Assembly (NCBI GenBank): GCA_023055505.1
Contig: JALIRH010000004.1
Span: forward strand, 31,687,502-31,751,501
DNA: 64,000 nt
DNA from: Callipepla californica brunnescens
Taxonomy: Eukaryota; Chordata; Aves; Galliformes; Odontophoridae
Reading direction: 5' to 3'
Shown: positions 53,401 to 60,838 of the stretch, piece by piece
Layout of the letters: each line of letters opens with the position of its first letter
Numbering within the stretch: position 1 is the first letter of the stretch
Position numbers and translations under genes: made by a program
The notes under the pieces: generated by a model
Database searches by the model: none
Seen by the model: the letters and a program-made list of their open reading frames with translations, nothing else
Told to the model about the DNA's origin: nothing

Positions 53401-56400
53401 TAGCTGAAAAATTATCAAGGCTACCCTGCCAAGGTACATGCAGTTGTAATACATGCCATTTGCTCCCTCCAGATAACTGAAGCCTCTGAGTATGCTCTCT
53501 ATGCTCTCAGGCCAGCTTTTAGCTCAGCCTTGCAGACGTGGGTCTGTTAACCACTCCCCTCAGCTCCCTCCTCAGCACTGTGCAGTTCTCAGAATTCCTT
53601 CCAATTTTCAAGATATTTTCTGGCAGTGAAAACCACATTGACCCAGTGTAAGACCCCAGGGAGCACAGAAAAAGAGCCCATGCAATCAAGTATTTTGCCT
53701 TCAGTGTCGTAAGCATGGTTGGTCTCTTTAATGAAGCTACACCACATTACTCTCTGCTGCCTAATTCGCTGTTCAGTTCTACTTTGAAAAACTTCAGCCT
53801 CTCCTTCTTCCAGCTTTCTTCCTCCCATGGAGGATTTTTTCCCTTACCTGTAACAGACAATATTTTTCCAGTCTGAACCTTTTCTTAGTTCCTGCCTATA
53901 CACTTTGTTTCTGCATGCCCCTGAAGAGTGTTTCCAGGCAAGTGTTTGGACCTCAAGCCAAAAACGGAGCGGCGCAGAAAGCTGGGTACCGGTCCCACCT
54001 GCACCAATCACATAGGGCAGCACATCTCAGAGCACCGCTGGATCACATGTTTTATATGGGGACTTCTACATCTCCATTTCAACCACTCCCTGCACCAAAT
54101 CAGCATCAATCCATCTCTTGCATCCTGCCAGCACTGGGTGATTTATAGAAATACTCAAAACCAAAGAGAACCACTTTGATATTGCATAAGTACCAGCTTA
54201 AACCAAAAAAGGCAGCGTGTGATCAGATATGAGAAATGGCAGCACAACCCACATGCACAGGGGAACTGAATGAAAGCTGGGTGACAAACCAAATGCAGGC
54301 AGTAGGGAAAAATTCTCCAGTGTTTGACTGTGCGGCCTTACTGCTTTTAACCTTTTTCTTTTTTAAACAATTGCTATGTAAACTGTATTGTCATAAGTGT
54401 CCCAGATGATAGATGTACAGTATATAAAATAGGCTATAATCCGAATTTTCTGTACTACTTCCATCACAAGCACATCACATTTGCCATGCACCCCACTCTT
54501 GACAGCAGCAGCATTTTTCCTCTGGGTAGAAAGAAAAGTGCATTTGAACATTGACTCCCAAGGCCAAAAGGCTGAATTAAGCTATAGAAATTACTCCCAG
54601 GGAGATGCAGAAGAACCAGGCCTAATATAAAGACCATATTTGGAGTTTAAAAGGAGCCTGAAAAGCTAGCTATCCTCTTGCAGCTCTGAAGCATATGCAA
54701 CCCCCTAGGAAGTAAATACATAAAACACATAAAACAGAATGGTGCTGACAGCTTTAAAGCACTAGAAAGTAGAGCAAGTGTATCTAGTGCCAGGCTAGAG
54801 AAGGTGTATCATATAATTTAAAAATAGAAGCATTTTTATGCAAGAAAAATGACATTTACACTCCTCTTGGGTAGCTTGAGTTTTTCCTTTAGGTTTCCCA
54901 GACAGCCTGCCAAGAGCTTTCAGCTGTGTCAAAACAGGAGAGAGGCTGAGCCCTGGAACTTATGGAGATCTCATTGCCCCGAGTGGAATCTCTTTTTCAC
55001 ATATTCTCACACTGACTGGCACTGGCTTTTCAGTTTCAATTTTTTAACAAGGTCTCAGATATCTACTCAAGATTGGCTTTGGATCAAGGAACATAAGTGC
55101 TTGGCCACCTTGTGAAAACTATACTGCCAAAGGGAAGCACCTTAGAAAGCTGCAATTAGGACTTAATCTGCATTAGGAAAATATGTCATTCAAGTAACTA
55201 ACATAAACATGCTGCAGTGGGGAAGACAAGGCTGGCACCAGCATTACACCAGGAATTCAAAGTCATGCGCTATGGACCTCCTGAGCCAGTACCAACCCAA
55301 GCAAAGGAGGATCCTCTCACAGCCCACGCAGTGGGACTGCATTTCCACTGAGGAATTCATCAGCCAGGGGTGGCTTTTACTTTCTGAAGCTATTTGGGTA
55401 TTAATACATTGTAACCATCATGAATACAAAGTGGGTGTAAGTAAACAGCAGAGCAGGAGCATGTTCAGTAGATTCATAGATGGTACTGACCTCCTTCTAG
55501 AACTATTCCTATTGTCACAGCGTACAAACTGTCCTGGGCCCTCAACAGCAGCACAAGTAAGGAGTAAGAAAGCTCCTCTCTTTCTCATAAGCTTGGAAAG
55601 TTCAAAATTGGCAAGACAGAAGGCTCCAGATGCTGCTTTAACAACGGAGACAAATCTGTCTCTGCTTGGAGCAGCATATTCAAATAACAGATATTGCTCT
55701 GATTTTCATTCTATCTGCTAGTCCTCAATGACAGCAAGCTAATTAAGCTGGTTTTGCCAATCTGCAACTCTCAATGTCACGTTTTGAGAGGGAGGAGAGC
55801 TTTACAACCATCCACAGCCACTAAAGTGACTATCATTGGTTTCATTCTCCTCTGCACATGGGGCACAGAGGCCACCACAACAGTAGCTGATTTCTAACCA
55901 GGATGAGTTATTTCAGCTATTTTGCAAAAGGGGGGAATTATACTTTCTCCATCCAGCAACCTCTGCCGCACACCCAAGATCCTGCCTCCTGCTTGCTCCC
56001 TGCTGTTCTCATCAGTAGCTTCCCAGAGAGAGAAGAGCGGCTTTGGCAGAGCCTCCCTGCTGGCGCAAGGCTCCCAGCATCTCCAGGCCAGCAGCGCTTG
56101 CCACAGCTCCTCCAGGGCTGCATACAGCCTGTCCTAGTCAGGAAGGGAGGAGATGGCTCCTCCTGGGTGCTGGAGAGAGGCTCTGAGATCAGGAGGCAGG
56201 GCAGCGGGCATGTTGCAACTCATCTTTCTTCCTTTTCCATCCCAAAAACAGCAGGCACCTCCTAGCAACTGCCTTGCCCAAACAGAGCCCTCTCAGAGGA
56301 AGCTCCCCACTCTCCAGGGCTTAGCTGTACTGAGCTGTCTGCGTCGTGTCTCAGCACCTTGTACCACAGCTATTTCCTCTTCCCTTGCCCAGGTTGCTGG

Positions 56401-59400
56401 GAAAACGCTTTGCAGGTCCCAGTCACCTCTTCTTTTCTCTGAAGAGAAAGGGTGCCCTGCTTGCCTAGCTCAGGACATGCATCCTTTCTTGCCAAGAGGG
56501 ACTCGTGGGCACAGACCTGGCACACAGGCACCCTGCTTCCATACGAATGATCTTCTCAGGTGGCAGTGGCAGGTCCCTCCCAAGGTCCTTCCTCCATGCC
56601 TGGGGCAGGTGGCCACAGAGCAGCCCAGAATCCAGCCAGAGAGACAGGGGCACGAGCCCTCTCCTCCCCCTGCTATACAAACAGGAATTCTTTTGATACT
56701 CCAGCCTTAGGAAAACAAAGCTGTTTCCATTTAGCTCAGCTTCTGGGCTGAGGTGCAGCTCCACCCGCACAATCATCCAGCGGGACTTTGCTTCCCTGGG
56801 CAAAGATTCAGGTTGAGATCAAGATGACAGAGGATTTGCTGCTGGCCTGTACTGAGAGGGCCTGCAACACTCCCAGGATTTTGCTCTCCAGAGTACTCTC
56901 TGCTCCAAACATCTCAGCACCAGGTTCTCCCAGCTTCTGTGTCAGCTAGCAGGTCCCCATGTGCTCCCTCAGCCACTCAGCTCCAAACGTTCACTGAGCC
57001 ACAGCCTGATGAAGGGATCTGGGGAATGGTACTCATCTCCCAGCCTGTATTGTAAAGAATGAAAGTTTGAGCATCACCAGCTCCAGAGTCAGCAAAGTAA
57101 TCCCAGAGCTGCCCACCACCTAACCACATCTCCCCCCCTCCAAGCGCTGAGCCTGGAAAAGGGTGGGTGTTTTCTTCTTAAGTCCCAGAAAGACTAAATT
57201 CCCAGGTGGAAAACCATTCTGTGCCTCTTCCTGCCACTCCTGTGCCTCTCCAGAGCAGTGGTGCCAGCAGAAGCTCTTATTTGTGAAGAAAACACCAATA
57301 AGAGCCTCCTTCAGCAGGACGACCTGATGCCAGGCTTTCCAGCTGTGGCCTAGCATAGCTACTGGCACACTACAGTACTAAAACAAGATTGTTGGTTTCC
57401 TTTATGCTGGGAAAATGTCATCAATTTTTCTAAGTATCTCAGTAGCAATTTTAAATATAAATCACTGGCAAGTCTGACTAGCTGAGGATAAGAAACCATG
57501 TTAAGCCAGCCCCACCTCTCAGGGAAGCAGGGAATATTTTGGTCCAAAAATGTTCTGAATAACCCACGATGCTGTTCTCCTGCCTCTGCCTGAAGACTCC
57601 CTTCAGAACACAGTGAAAGCAGAATCAACTCCATCTCTGTTCAGAGAGCAGGTCTATGGGGAGAATTCATGTGTTTCGCTGAGTGTTTATGTAATATCTA
57701 ATACAGCATTGTTCTAGTGCATGACTTCAGAGCTTCTGATTGCTACCTCCGTGCAAACAAACACATACAAAGCCAATATATACACAAATAAACAAAAACA
57801 GAAAGCAAATACACTCAACGTGAGGATTGATTTCCTGTCTTGGCACAGCAAGAAGTGGCTTGGAGGTCTATAAAGCCCCTACTCTTGTGCAATTCCGCCT
57901 TGTTAGCAGTGAGAACATGCAGGGAGGCTGGGGACTGGCTGTTTGTCCTGGATCTCAAAGCTACCTCACAACAGCTGGGACCTGTAACCACAAGTGGCCT
58001 CAGTCCACTGAGACCCAAAAGCTTCTTCTATACTTCCTTATTGACAAACCAGACAAGCAAGACAACTGTGGTGAGATTACAGAGGGCTCACTAAAAGAGT
58101 TCTACGTGCCCCTAGCACAACCCATCATTACTCATGAGGAGACCGAGGTCTGGAAAACCTGCTTAAGCTGTTGCTCTCAGACCTACTCAGTTGACCCCAA
58201 TGAAAGTGAACTGGTGTTGGCAGCACCTAAGTACCTTGTACATGCAAATCCAAGCAAGATCTACCCAGTTCTGGGAAGGCCAACACACCTTTGCTTCTAC
58301 AGAGCACTTGGAGGAAAGCTGATGCAGCAGCACAGAAAGTACTTCAGCAGTAGCATAGGGGCAGATGATATTGCAGCTGCAAGAACCACGCTCTTAGTTC
58401 AGACTGCTCTGAGAGCACAGTTTTACGAGACAAATGACTATTCTGGCAAGTGGCTTCCCCAAGAAGGGGAGCCCGTCTCCTTCCTTTCCCTCCCTGCTAG
58501 CTTTGCAATTCTGTTTATTTACTCTGGTCCTTGTGCTTTCTCAGTAATACAGATTAGCCCTCTGTAGAGGCAGAAAATTACCCCTAATTGTGTTATGTTA
58601 GTGTTTAGCTGGTTTACCAAACTGAGCCAGCTCATGCAAGGGCCAGATTACAGCAGTGGCAGTGCAAAGCAACCAGTGTGAGGGCACAACTAGGTGCAGC
58701 AGCAGCAGGAGTGCCCTTGGCTGCAGGCATTTAGGCAGCATAGCATTCCCTGGGACATCCCTCTTGCAGCACCCCATGGCTAGCACAGAAGTTGGCTGAA
58801 GGGAACACTCAAAAATAGCTGGGAACAATCTGTCAAACAGCAGCAAGAGTATTCAGATGTGACAGTTGTATGCCATATCCATATGTTACATTGTCCATGG
58901 ACAAAACCCAAGCAACCAAATAGAACAGGAAAATACCCAGAGGCTGAAGATAGGCACATAGATGTGAAGCAGTGGTAGAGTGCGGGCAGCCCTCCTCTAG
59001 TCCGCACAGTGCTGCAAAGGACGAACATCCAAAGCTGTCACTGAAGTGAGGAATGGGGTGATGTCCTATGGCCTTCACGGGGAACGAGGGAGAAAGGCAT
59101 AGCAAGATCCTTAACAGCGTCCTATTTCCCTGGGACGGTGCCAAGGGATTTAAGGTACAGCAGGCAGCTGGGCATTCAGCACTCCCAGCCCAGCAATCAC
59201 TAGGCACTGACTCTCTCTGGCCAGTAATACTCTGCCAATGCCTGCATGGTCTCGTGCCTCTGCACAGAGTCTGAGGTCATGTTCCTTACTGGGAAAGCCC
59301 CAAACAGGTGGTGTATCTGCAAGGGCACCACTTTCTCTCCTCTCCAGCCCTTGCACACAGAGGGGTGGGAAGAGGTCACTGTCATGAGGACATTCACCAG

Positions 59401-60838
59401 CCACGAGCAGGATTGCAGGCATGAGCTAAAGCTAAGGCTGCCTGCTCGCCTATGCGCCAGCCTCTCCTAGGCAGCTATGGCACAGGCTTGGACACCTCTC
59501 CATGCCAGAATCGCCCCGGCCTTGCTGAATTTGGTTCCCGTCAAATAGTCTTTCATTTGGGCATCATGATTAATAGCTTTGGTTAACTACTTCATCAGTC
59601 ATCCTTTTTCAGATGTGAGCCCCTCCAAAGTTGAAGATGTTCAAGAATAAACATCCAGAAACATTTCCAGTGGACACACTGCCTCTGCCTCAGAAGAGAA
59701 AGAAACACACAACTACTTTAAGTGCAACAAACACTTTACAAACAACCTGCAAAAATGCAGAATAACAAAGGCTGAATTGCCCATACCTTTCATACTTTCA
59801 CTGCCTCTTTAGTGTATTTCCCAGAGAGGCTGCAGAGTCTCCTTGGAGCTCTCCAAAGGCCACCTGGACATGGGTCTGGGCAAGCAGCTCTGCACAAGCC
59901 TGCAGAAGCTGGGGCAGATGGACTTAGTTGTCCTGGCCAATGTCAGCCACTCCCCAGTTCTGTGCTTCTGATCCTGCCCTTCCTGCCATTAGTGCTTTCT
60001 AAACAAAAAACCCAGAGTTCCAGAGAAACTCATGCAACACAAAATGTAGAACTGTGTAGAACCAGCTTGAGGCAGCTGGGCTGAAGGCATAGTTCCTTCT
60101 TTACACAAAAGAACAGATTATGCCACAGTTATCACCCTGAGCTCAATATGCTCCTTGCAATATATCTCCTATACAATCACCTCCTAACACCAGTAGCTGT
60201 ATCTTTATTTCCACACTTGCTTGGGTACAAAAACGATCCATGCAACAGCACGGTGACGCAAAAGTAGGAAACATCTGACCCAACAATATCTAGAGCCTAA
60301 GAGGTGCTACACGTATCTTCATTCTGCTTATACTGGCATTTGACAGCATGCCTTGGATCTGCGTAACTTCCCACAGGTACTAAGTGGATGCTACCACTTC
60401 AGAAAGAGATTTAAGCCCACTCTCCAGCACACCTCACTGCCCCCACTCAGGCTGCTTAAAAGACAGAGGCAAGCTGGCAAGCTTCCCTGTTCTCCTGCCT
60501 TGCAGGATTGCAACTCTGCACCTGAGGACAGTGACACCATCCCAGGAACAAGAGGAGTCCCCTTGGGAGGACAGCAGGGCACAAGCTGGGGCAGACTTAC
60601 CTGGTGGGTGCGTGTCGTGGGACAGGTGCCTGAGCCTCTCGTGGGGAGGCATCCCGCTCAGCTGTTCCAGTCCTTCTCCGCAGGGAGCCCGCAGGGGGCT
60701 GCAGGGCAATGCTGGGTGGGTGGTATTCTTGCTCAGGGACAACTTCTTCACATCTAGAGCCCTGGAAGCCTGAGCGACAAGTACAGACGTGGGGGCGGCT
60801 GCAGGAGCCCTTGTTCTGGCACGGTGGGTCACAAACAG
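11322..60838 (-). CDS. LTBP2: LTBP2, latent TGF-beta binding protein 2 (33 coding exons; N-terminal exon(s) off the right edge)
   Basis: LTBP2 is a secreted, cysteine-rich glycoprotein of the fibrillin/LTBP family. It associates with fibrillin-1 microfibrils and fibulin-5 and matters for elastic fibres and the ciliary zonule. I traced 33 exons from 60838 down to the TAG at 11322. Joined, with the longer option for the linker exon at 25230, they give 2 + 1,578 x 3 nt in one open frame. Identity as LTBP2 rather than LTBP1 rests on several sequences: [60 protein letters not shown] and [20 protein letters not shown]. It also rests on the neighbours ISCA2 and NPC2. Order: EGF1, linker, four-Cys segment, EGF2, linker, hybrid-type domain, cbEGF, TB, linker, EGF, 11 cbEGFs, TB, 2 EGFs, TB, linker, 2 EGFs. 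The cbEGF exons are symmetric phase 1-1 cassettes. The signal-peptide exon(s) were not found up to 64000. Confidence 0.96.
11489..13721 (-). other. LTBP2: LTBP2 last intron
   Basis: A 2.2-kb intron. No exon, RNA gene or repeat was recognised. The flanking exon phases (1 and 1) join correctly without any further coding piece. Confidence 0.6.
13722..13871 (-). CDS. LTBP2: LTBP2 exon: penultimate EGF
   Basis: The exon encodes [20 protein letters not shown] then [20 protein letters not shown] and [28 protein letters not shown] is near-invariant in LTBPs. Acceptor CCACCCTCCAG, donor GTGG|GTAAGT. Confidence 0.97.
14088..14363 (-). CDS. LTBP2: LTBP2 exon: end of last TB domain and Tyr/acidic linker
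   Basis: [20 protein letters not shown] closes the TB domain (FLCN). A linker rich in Tyr, Glu, Asp and Pro follows, including [14 protein letters not shown] and [12 protein letters not shown]. Acceptor TCTCTCACCACAG, donor CCTG|GTGAGT. The linker is poorly conserved except for its Tyr/acidic character. Confidence 0.94.
14863..15030 (-). CDS. LTBP2: LTBP2 exon: last TB domain, first part
   Basis: The exon encodes [20 protein letters not shown], then [20 protein letters not shown] and [12 protein letters not shown] and AWGQNC are TB hallmarks; the Cys6-Cys7 spacing is the short form (CALC). Acceptor TCACCTGCAG, donor TCTG|GTGAGC. Confidence 0.96.
15177..15317 (-). CDS. LTBP2: LTBP2 exon: EGF between the last two TB domains, second
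   Basis: The exon encodes [20 protein letters not shown] then [20 protein letters not shown] and VNLSGRA. NLS is a potential glycosylation site. Donor GCAG|GTGAGC. Confidence 0.95.
15519..15647 (-). CDS. LTBP2: LTBP2 exon: EGF between the last two TB domains, first
   Basis: The exon encodes [20 protein letters not shown] then [20 protein letters not shown] and ECV. Donor GTAG|GTAAGA, phase 1-1. Confidence 0.95.
15825..15905 (-). CDS. LTBP2: LTBP2 exon: end of the insertion-bearing TB domain
   Basis: An 81-nt exon encodes [20 protein letters not shown] and SGKISFT. It supplies the eighth cysteine (EICP). Acceptor CTCCTGGCCAG, donor ACAG|GTACTA. Confidence 0.93.
16017..16208 (-). CDS. LTBP2: LTBP2 exon: TB domain with two-residue insertion, first part
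   Basis: The exon encodes [20 protein letters not shown], then [20 protein letters not shown] and [11 protein letters not shown] and AWGDNC are TB hallmarks. Between Cys6 and Cys7 there are four residues (C-E-T-Y-P-C) rather than the two seen in the other CCC-type TB domains of this gene (CEEC, CALC). This is the site where LTBP1 (IFPC) and LTBP3 (IYPC) carry the dipeptide needed to bind the small latent TGF-beta complex. NVT is a glycosylation site. Acceptor TATCTTCTAG, donor ACAG|GTAGGA. Confidence 0.95.
16438..16581 (-). CDS. LTBP2: LTBP2 exon: central cbEGF 11 and short linker
   Basis: The exon encodes [20 protein letters not shown] then [20 protein letters not shown] and QCRPRAAV. It ends the central EGF array. 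Donor GTGG|GTGAGA, phase 1. Confidence 0.95.
17162..17287 (-). CDS. LTBP2: LTBP2 exon: central cbEGF 10
   Basis: The exon encodes [20 protein letters not shown] then [20 protein letters not shown] and CV. NET is a potential N-glycosylation site. Acceptor GCCGCTGCAG, donor GTTG|GTGAGT. Confidence 0.95.
18032..18163 (-). CDS. LTBP2: LTBP2 exon: central cbEGF 9
   Basis: The exon encodes [20 protein letters not shown] then [20 protein letters not shown] and GDCI. The CIMGC spacing and GCQPGFH are conserved in LTBP2. Donor TTG|GTGAGT. Confidence 0.95.
18343..18465 (-). CDS. LTBP2: LTBP2 exon: central cbEGF 8
   Basis: The exon encodes [20 protein letters not shown] then [20 protein letters not shown] and I. 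Acceptor GATTTTGCAG, donor ATAG|GTGAGA. Confidence 0.95.
18551..18676 (-). CDS. LTBP2: LTBP2 exon: central cbEGF 7
   Basis: The exon encodes [20 protein letters not shown] then [20 protein letters not shown] and CQ. Phase 1-1, donor CAAG|GTGAGC. Confidence 0.95.
18970..19092 (-). CDS. LTBP2: LTBP2 exon: central cbEGF 6
   Basis: The exon encodes [20 protein letters not shown] then [20 protein letters not shown] and Q. NGS is a potential N-glycosylation site. Donor CAAG|GTACAA. Confidence 0.95.
19093..20590 (-). other. LTBP2: LTBP2 intron between central cbEGFs 5 and 6
   Basis: At 1.5 kb this is the longest intron inside the central EGF array. No EGF-like reading frame (D-x-D-E-C with six cysteines and flanking splice sites) could be found in it on the minus strand. 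No repeat was recognised. Confidence 0.6.
20591..20716 (-). CDS. LTBP2: LTBP2 exon: central cbEGF 5
   Basis: The exon encodes [20 protein letters not shown] then [20 protein letters not shown] and CE. Acceptor CTTACGCAG, donor GAAG|GTATCC. As I recall, human LTBP2 has one further cbEGF after the equivalent domain; it is not found here. Confidence 0.95.
20845..20967 (-). CDS. LTBP2: LTBP2 exon: central cbEGF 4
   Basis: The exon encodes [20 protein letters not shown] then [20 protein letters not shown] and E. Acceptor GTAACACAG, donor GAAG|GTACAG. Confidence 0.95.
21125..21244 (-). CDS. LTBP2: LTBP2 exon: central cbEGF 3
   Basis: The exon encodes [20 protein letters not shown] then [20 protein letters not shown]. 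The CVSC spacing (two residues between Cys4 and Cys5) occurs in a subset of LTBP2 cbEGFs. Donor TTG|GTAAGG. Confidence 0.95.
22128..22247 (-). CDS. LTBP2: LTBP2 exon: central cbEGF 2
   Basis: The exon encodes [20 protein letters not shown] then [20 protein letters not shown]. Acceptor GTCGCCAG, donor GAAG|GTGAAG. Phase 1-1. Confidence 0.95.
22272..22312 (+). repeat. Possible CR1 tail remnant
   Basis: ACCCCTACAATCCTGTGATT followed by CTGTG/ATCCTGTGA repeats resembles the extreme 3' end of a CR1 element. It is too short to be certain. Confidence 0.4.
22546..22674 (-). CDS. LTBP2: LTBP2 exon: central cbEGF 1
   Basis: The exon encodes [20 protein letters not shown] then [20 protein letters not shown] and SCQ. 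It matches the calcium-binding pattern and the hydroxylation pattern C-x-N-x4-Y-x-C-x-C. Phase 1-1, donor CAGG|GTAAGT. Confidence 0.95.
22935..23060 (-). CDS. LTBP2: LTBP2 exon: EGF-like without calcium motif, start of central array
   Basis: The exon encodes [20 protein letters not shown] then [20 protein letters not shown] and CV. Six cysteines are present, but the usual D-x-[DN]-E-C opening is replaced by GASGC. The human domain at this place also lacks it, as I recall. Acceptor TCTCCACCCAG, donor TCG|GTATGT. Confidence 0.9.
23751..23846 (-). CDS. LTBP2: LTBP2 linker exon, 96 nt
   Basis: The exon encodes [20 protein letters not shown] and then [12 protein letters not shown], a flexible linker rich in Glu, Pro, Thr and Ala. 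Acceptor CTCCCCTTAG, donor TCAG|GTGTGT, phase 1 at both ends. Confidence 0.85.
24086..24125 (-). CDS. LTBP2: LTBP2 linker exon, 40 nt
   Basis: The exon encodes [13 protein letters not shown] plus one base. Acceptor TTTTTATCTCAG, donor AGAG|GTAAAC. There are no cysteines; it belongs to the Pro/Glu-rich linker between the TB domain and the long EGF array. Confidence 0.82.
24418..24440 (-). CDS. LTBP2: LTBP2 23-nt microexon in the linker
   Basis: Between the acceptor CACTTTCCAG and the donor CAG|GTGAGTAA lie 23 nt encoding (G)EVFPAGQ. The previous exon ends in phase 1 and the next begins in phase 0 (GAT GCT). A piece of 3n+2 nt is needed, and this one fits exactly with strong splice sites on both sides. 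Confidence 0.8.
25000..25230 (-). CDS. LTBP2: LTBP2 exon: end of first TB domain and variable linker (3' end uncertain)
   Basis: The exon encodes [20 protein letters not shown] then [14 protein letters not shown], followed by a low-conservation acidic/polar linker. Acceptor CCCCCGCAG. Two phase-1 donors are possible: GAGG|GTAGTT ending at 25000 (used here, 231 nt, closer to the long human linker) or CACA|GTGAGA ending at 25114 (117 nt, better intronic consensus). Both keep the frame. Confidence 0.8.
25692..25960 (-). repeat. CR1 LINE 3'-end fragment in LTBP2 intron
   Basis: On the minus strand this reads as the CR1 3' region, with conserved peptide remnants such as [15 protein letters not shown] and SLEELKK. 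It continues through the GTCTTTTCCAAC block towards a degenerate tail near 25692. It lies just downstream (minus sense) of the TB exon, in the intron before the next TB exon. The right boundary is approximate. Confidence 0.85.
26122..26286 (-). CDS. LTBP2: LTBP2 exon: first CCC-type TB domain, first part
   Basis: The exon encodes [20 protein letters not shown], then [20 protein letters not shown] and CEECPVPGS. The CCC triplet and GWG are TB hallmarks. Spacing between Cys6 and Cys7 is the short form (CEEC). Acceptor TGTGTTTCAG, donor TCAG|GTAAGA. Confidence 0.96.
26628..26750 (-). CDS. LTBP2: LTBP2 exon: cbEGF following the hybrid domain
   Basis: The exon encodes [20 protein letters not shown] and then [25 protein letters not shown] and N..F supply the calcium ligands. 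It ends ATCT|GTAAGT, and the T joins CG of the next exon to make Ser ([10 protein letters not shown]). Confidence 0.96.
26751..30623 (-). other. LTBP2: LTBP2 intron, 3.9 kb
   Basis: No coding exon was recognised. CAA G|AT across the junction gives the Asp of DINEC, so no exon is missing. No clear CR1 copy was seen. Confidence 0.55.
30624..30698 (-). CDS. LTBP2: LTBP2 exon: end of hybrid-type domain
   Basis: A short 75-nt exon encodes [20 protein letters not shown] and RSHCQ, a highly conserved LTBP2 signature that closes the first eight-cysteine domain. Acceptor TTTCTTTCCAG, donor CAAG|GTGAGG. Confidence 0.95.
30699..38045 (-). other. LTBP2: LTBP2 intron, 7.3 kb
   Basis: The flanking phases join (G|CG gives Ala), so no coding piece is needed. 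A short TGTC tetranucleotide repeat is the only recognised element. Confidence 0.55.
32413..32433. repeat. (TGTC)n microsatellite
   Basis: Five consecutive TGTC units inside an LTBP2 intron. A potential length polymorphism. Confidence 0.85.
38046..38148 (-). CDS. LTBP2: LTBP2 exon: hybrid-type eight-Cys domain, second part
   Basis: The exon encodes [20 protein letters not shown] and then [14 protein letters not shown]. The CC pair (not CCC) marks the first eight-cysteine domain of LTBPs. Acceptor CTCTCCACAG (phase 0), donor CCAG|GTAAGA (phase 1). Confidence 0.95.
39721..39986 (-). CDS. LTBP2: LTBP2 exon: linker with RGD and first part of the hybrid-type domain
   Basis: The exon encodes [20 protein letters not shown] and then [21 protein letters not shown] low-complexity linker leads to [13 protein letters not shown], which carries the first cysteine of the next domain. 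The RGD is at 39903-39895. Start phase 1, end phase 0 (CAG|GTAAGG). Confidence 0.94.
40370..40570 (-). CDS. LTBP2: LTBP2 exon: EGF-like domain 2 and linker
   Basis: A T from the previous exon gives Tyr, then [20 protein letters not shown] and [10 protein letters not shown] form a classic compact EGF. The linker ends [14 protein letters not shown] is a potential glycosylation site. Acceptor GCCTTGCAG, donor CTGG|GTGAGT. Confidence 0.96.
42018..42188 (-). CDS. LTBP2: LTBP2 exon: basic four-cysteine segment
   Basis: The exon encodes [20 protein letters not shown], then [20 protein letters not shown] and on to SGFRI. It has an N-glycosylation sequon (NLT), a Lys/Arg cluster of the kind that binds heparin, and four cysteines. 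Acceptor TTTAATAG, donor ATCT|GTGAGT, both phase 1. Confidence 0.95.
43489..43670 (-). CDS. LTBP2: LTBP2 exon: N-terminal linker
   Basis: The acceptor is CTCTTCCACAG and the donor AGGG|GTAAGG (phases 2 and 1). The exon encodes [20 protein letters not shown] followed by a Ser/Asn/Gly/His-rich stretch to HTLAAR. There are no cysteines. The single starting G completes AG|G from the EGF1 exon, so the frame continues across a 16.9-kb intron. Confidence 0.9.
48381..48418. repeat. Tandem duplication, about 21-base unit
   Basis: GAAGCAGTATTATACCTCCA and GAAGCAGTATTATCCTC lie head to tail with a two-base difference in length. A recent small duplication inside an intron. Confidence 0.75.
52120..52756 (-). 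repeat. CR1 LINE fragment with reverse-transcriptase C-terminal remnant
   Basis: The 3' tail (rc of CAGAATTGCAGGGGTTGG) lies on the left, so the element is on the minus strand. It includes a frame with [20 protein letters not shown] and KRVQRRST, which is the conserved end of the CR1 ORF2 reverse transcriptase. It is a truncated, dead copy. The right boundary is approximate. Confidence 0.9.
52945..53018 (+). repeat. CR1 LINE 3'-end fragment
   Basis: TGACTCGATGATCTTTGAAG and GTCCCTTCCAACTACCCCAT form a CR1 3' terminus in plus orientation. It lies about 190 bases right of the opposite-strand CR1 fragment at 52120-52756. Confidence 0.85.
60601..60838 (-). CDS. LTBP2: LTBP2 exon: EGF-like domain 1 and start of linker
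   Basis: The acceptor is GTCCCCCCAG (start phase 1) and the donor CCAG|GTAAGT (end phase 2). The exon encodes [20 protein letters not shown], then [11 protein letters not shown], a compact non-calcium EGF with six cysteines, and then a Pro/Arg-rich linker. It is the most N-terminal LTBP2 exon in the window. Confidence 0.93.

Larger units (their letters stand above)
43671..60600 (-). other. LTBP2: LTBP2 intron, 16.9 kb
   Basis: This is the longest intron in the window. The exon phases on both sides (AG|G) join without another exon. It contains CR1 copies near 52.1-53.0 kb, an AT-rich segment near 45.1-45.7 kb, a 21-base tandem duplication at 48.38 kb and a long chance-like open frame at 57.8-58.6 kb. 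No gene on either strand is supported. Confidence 0.55.
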
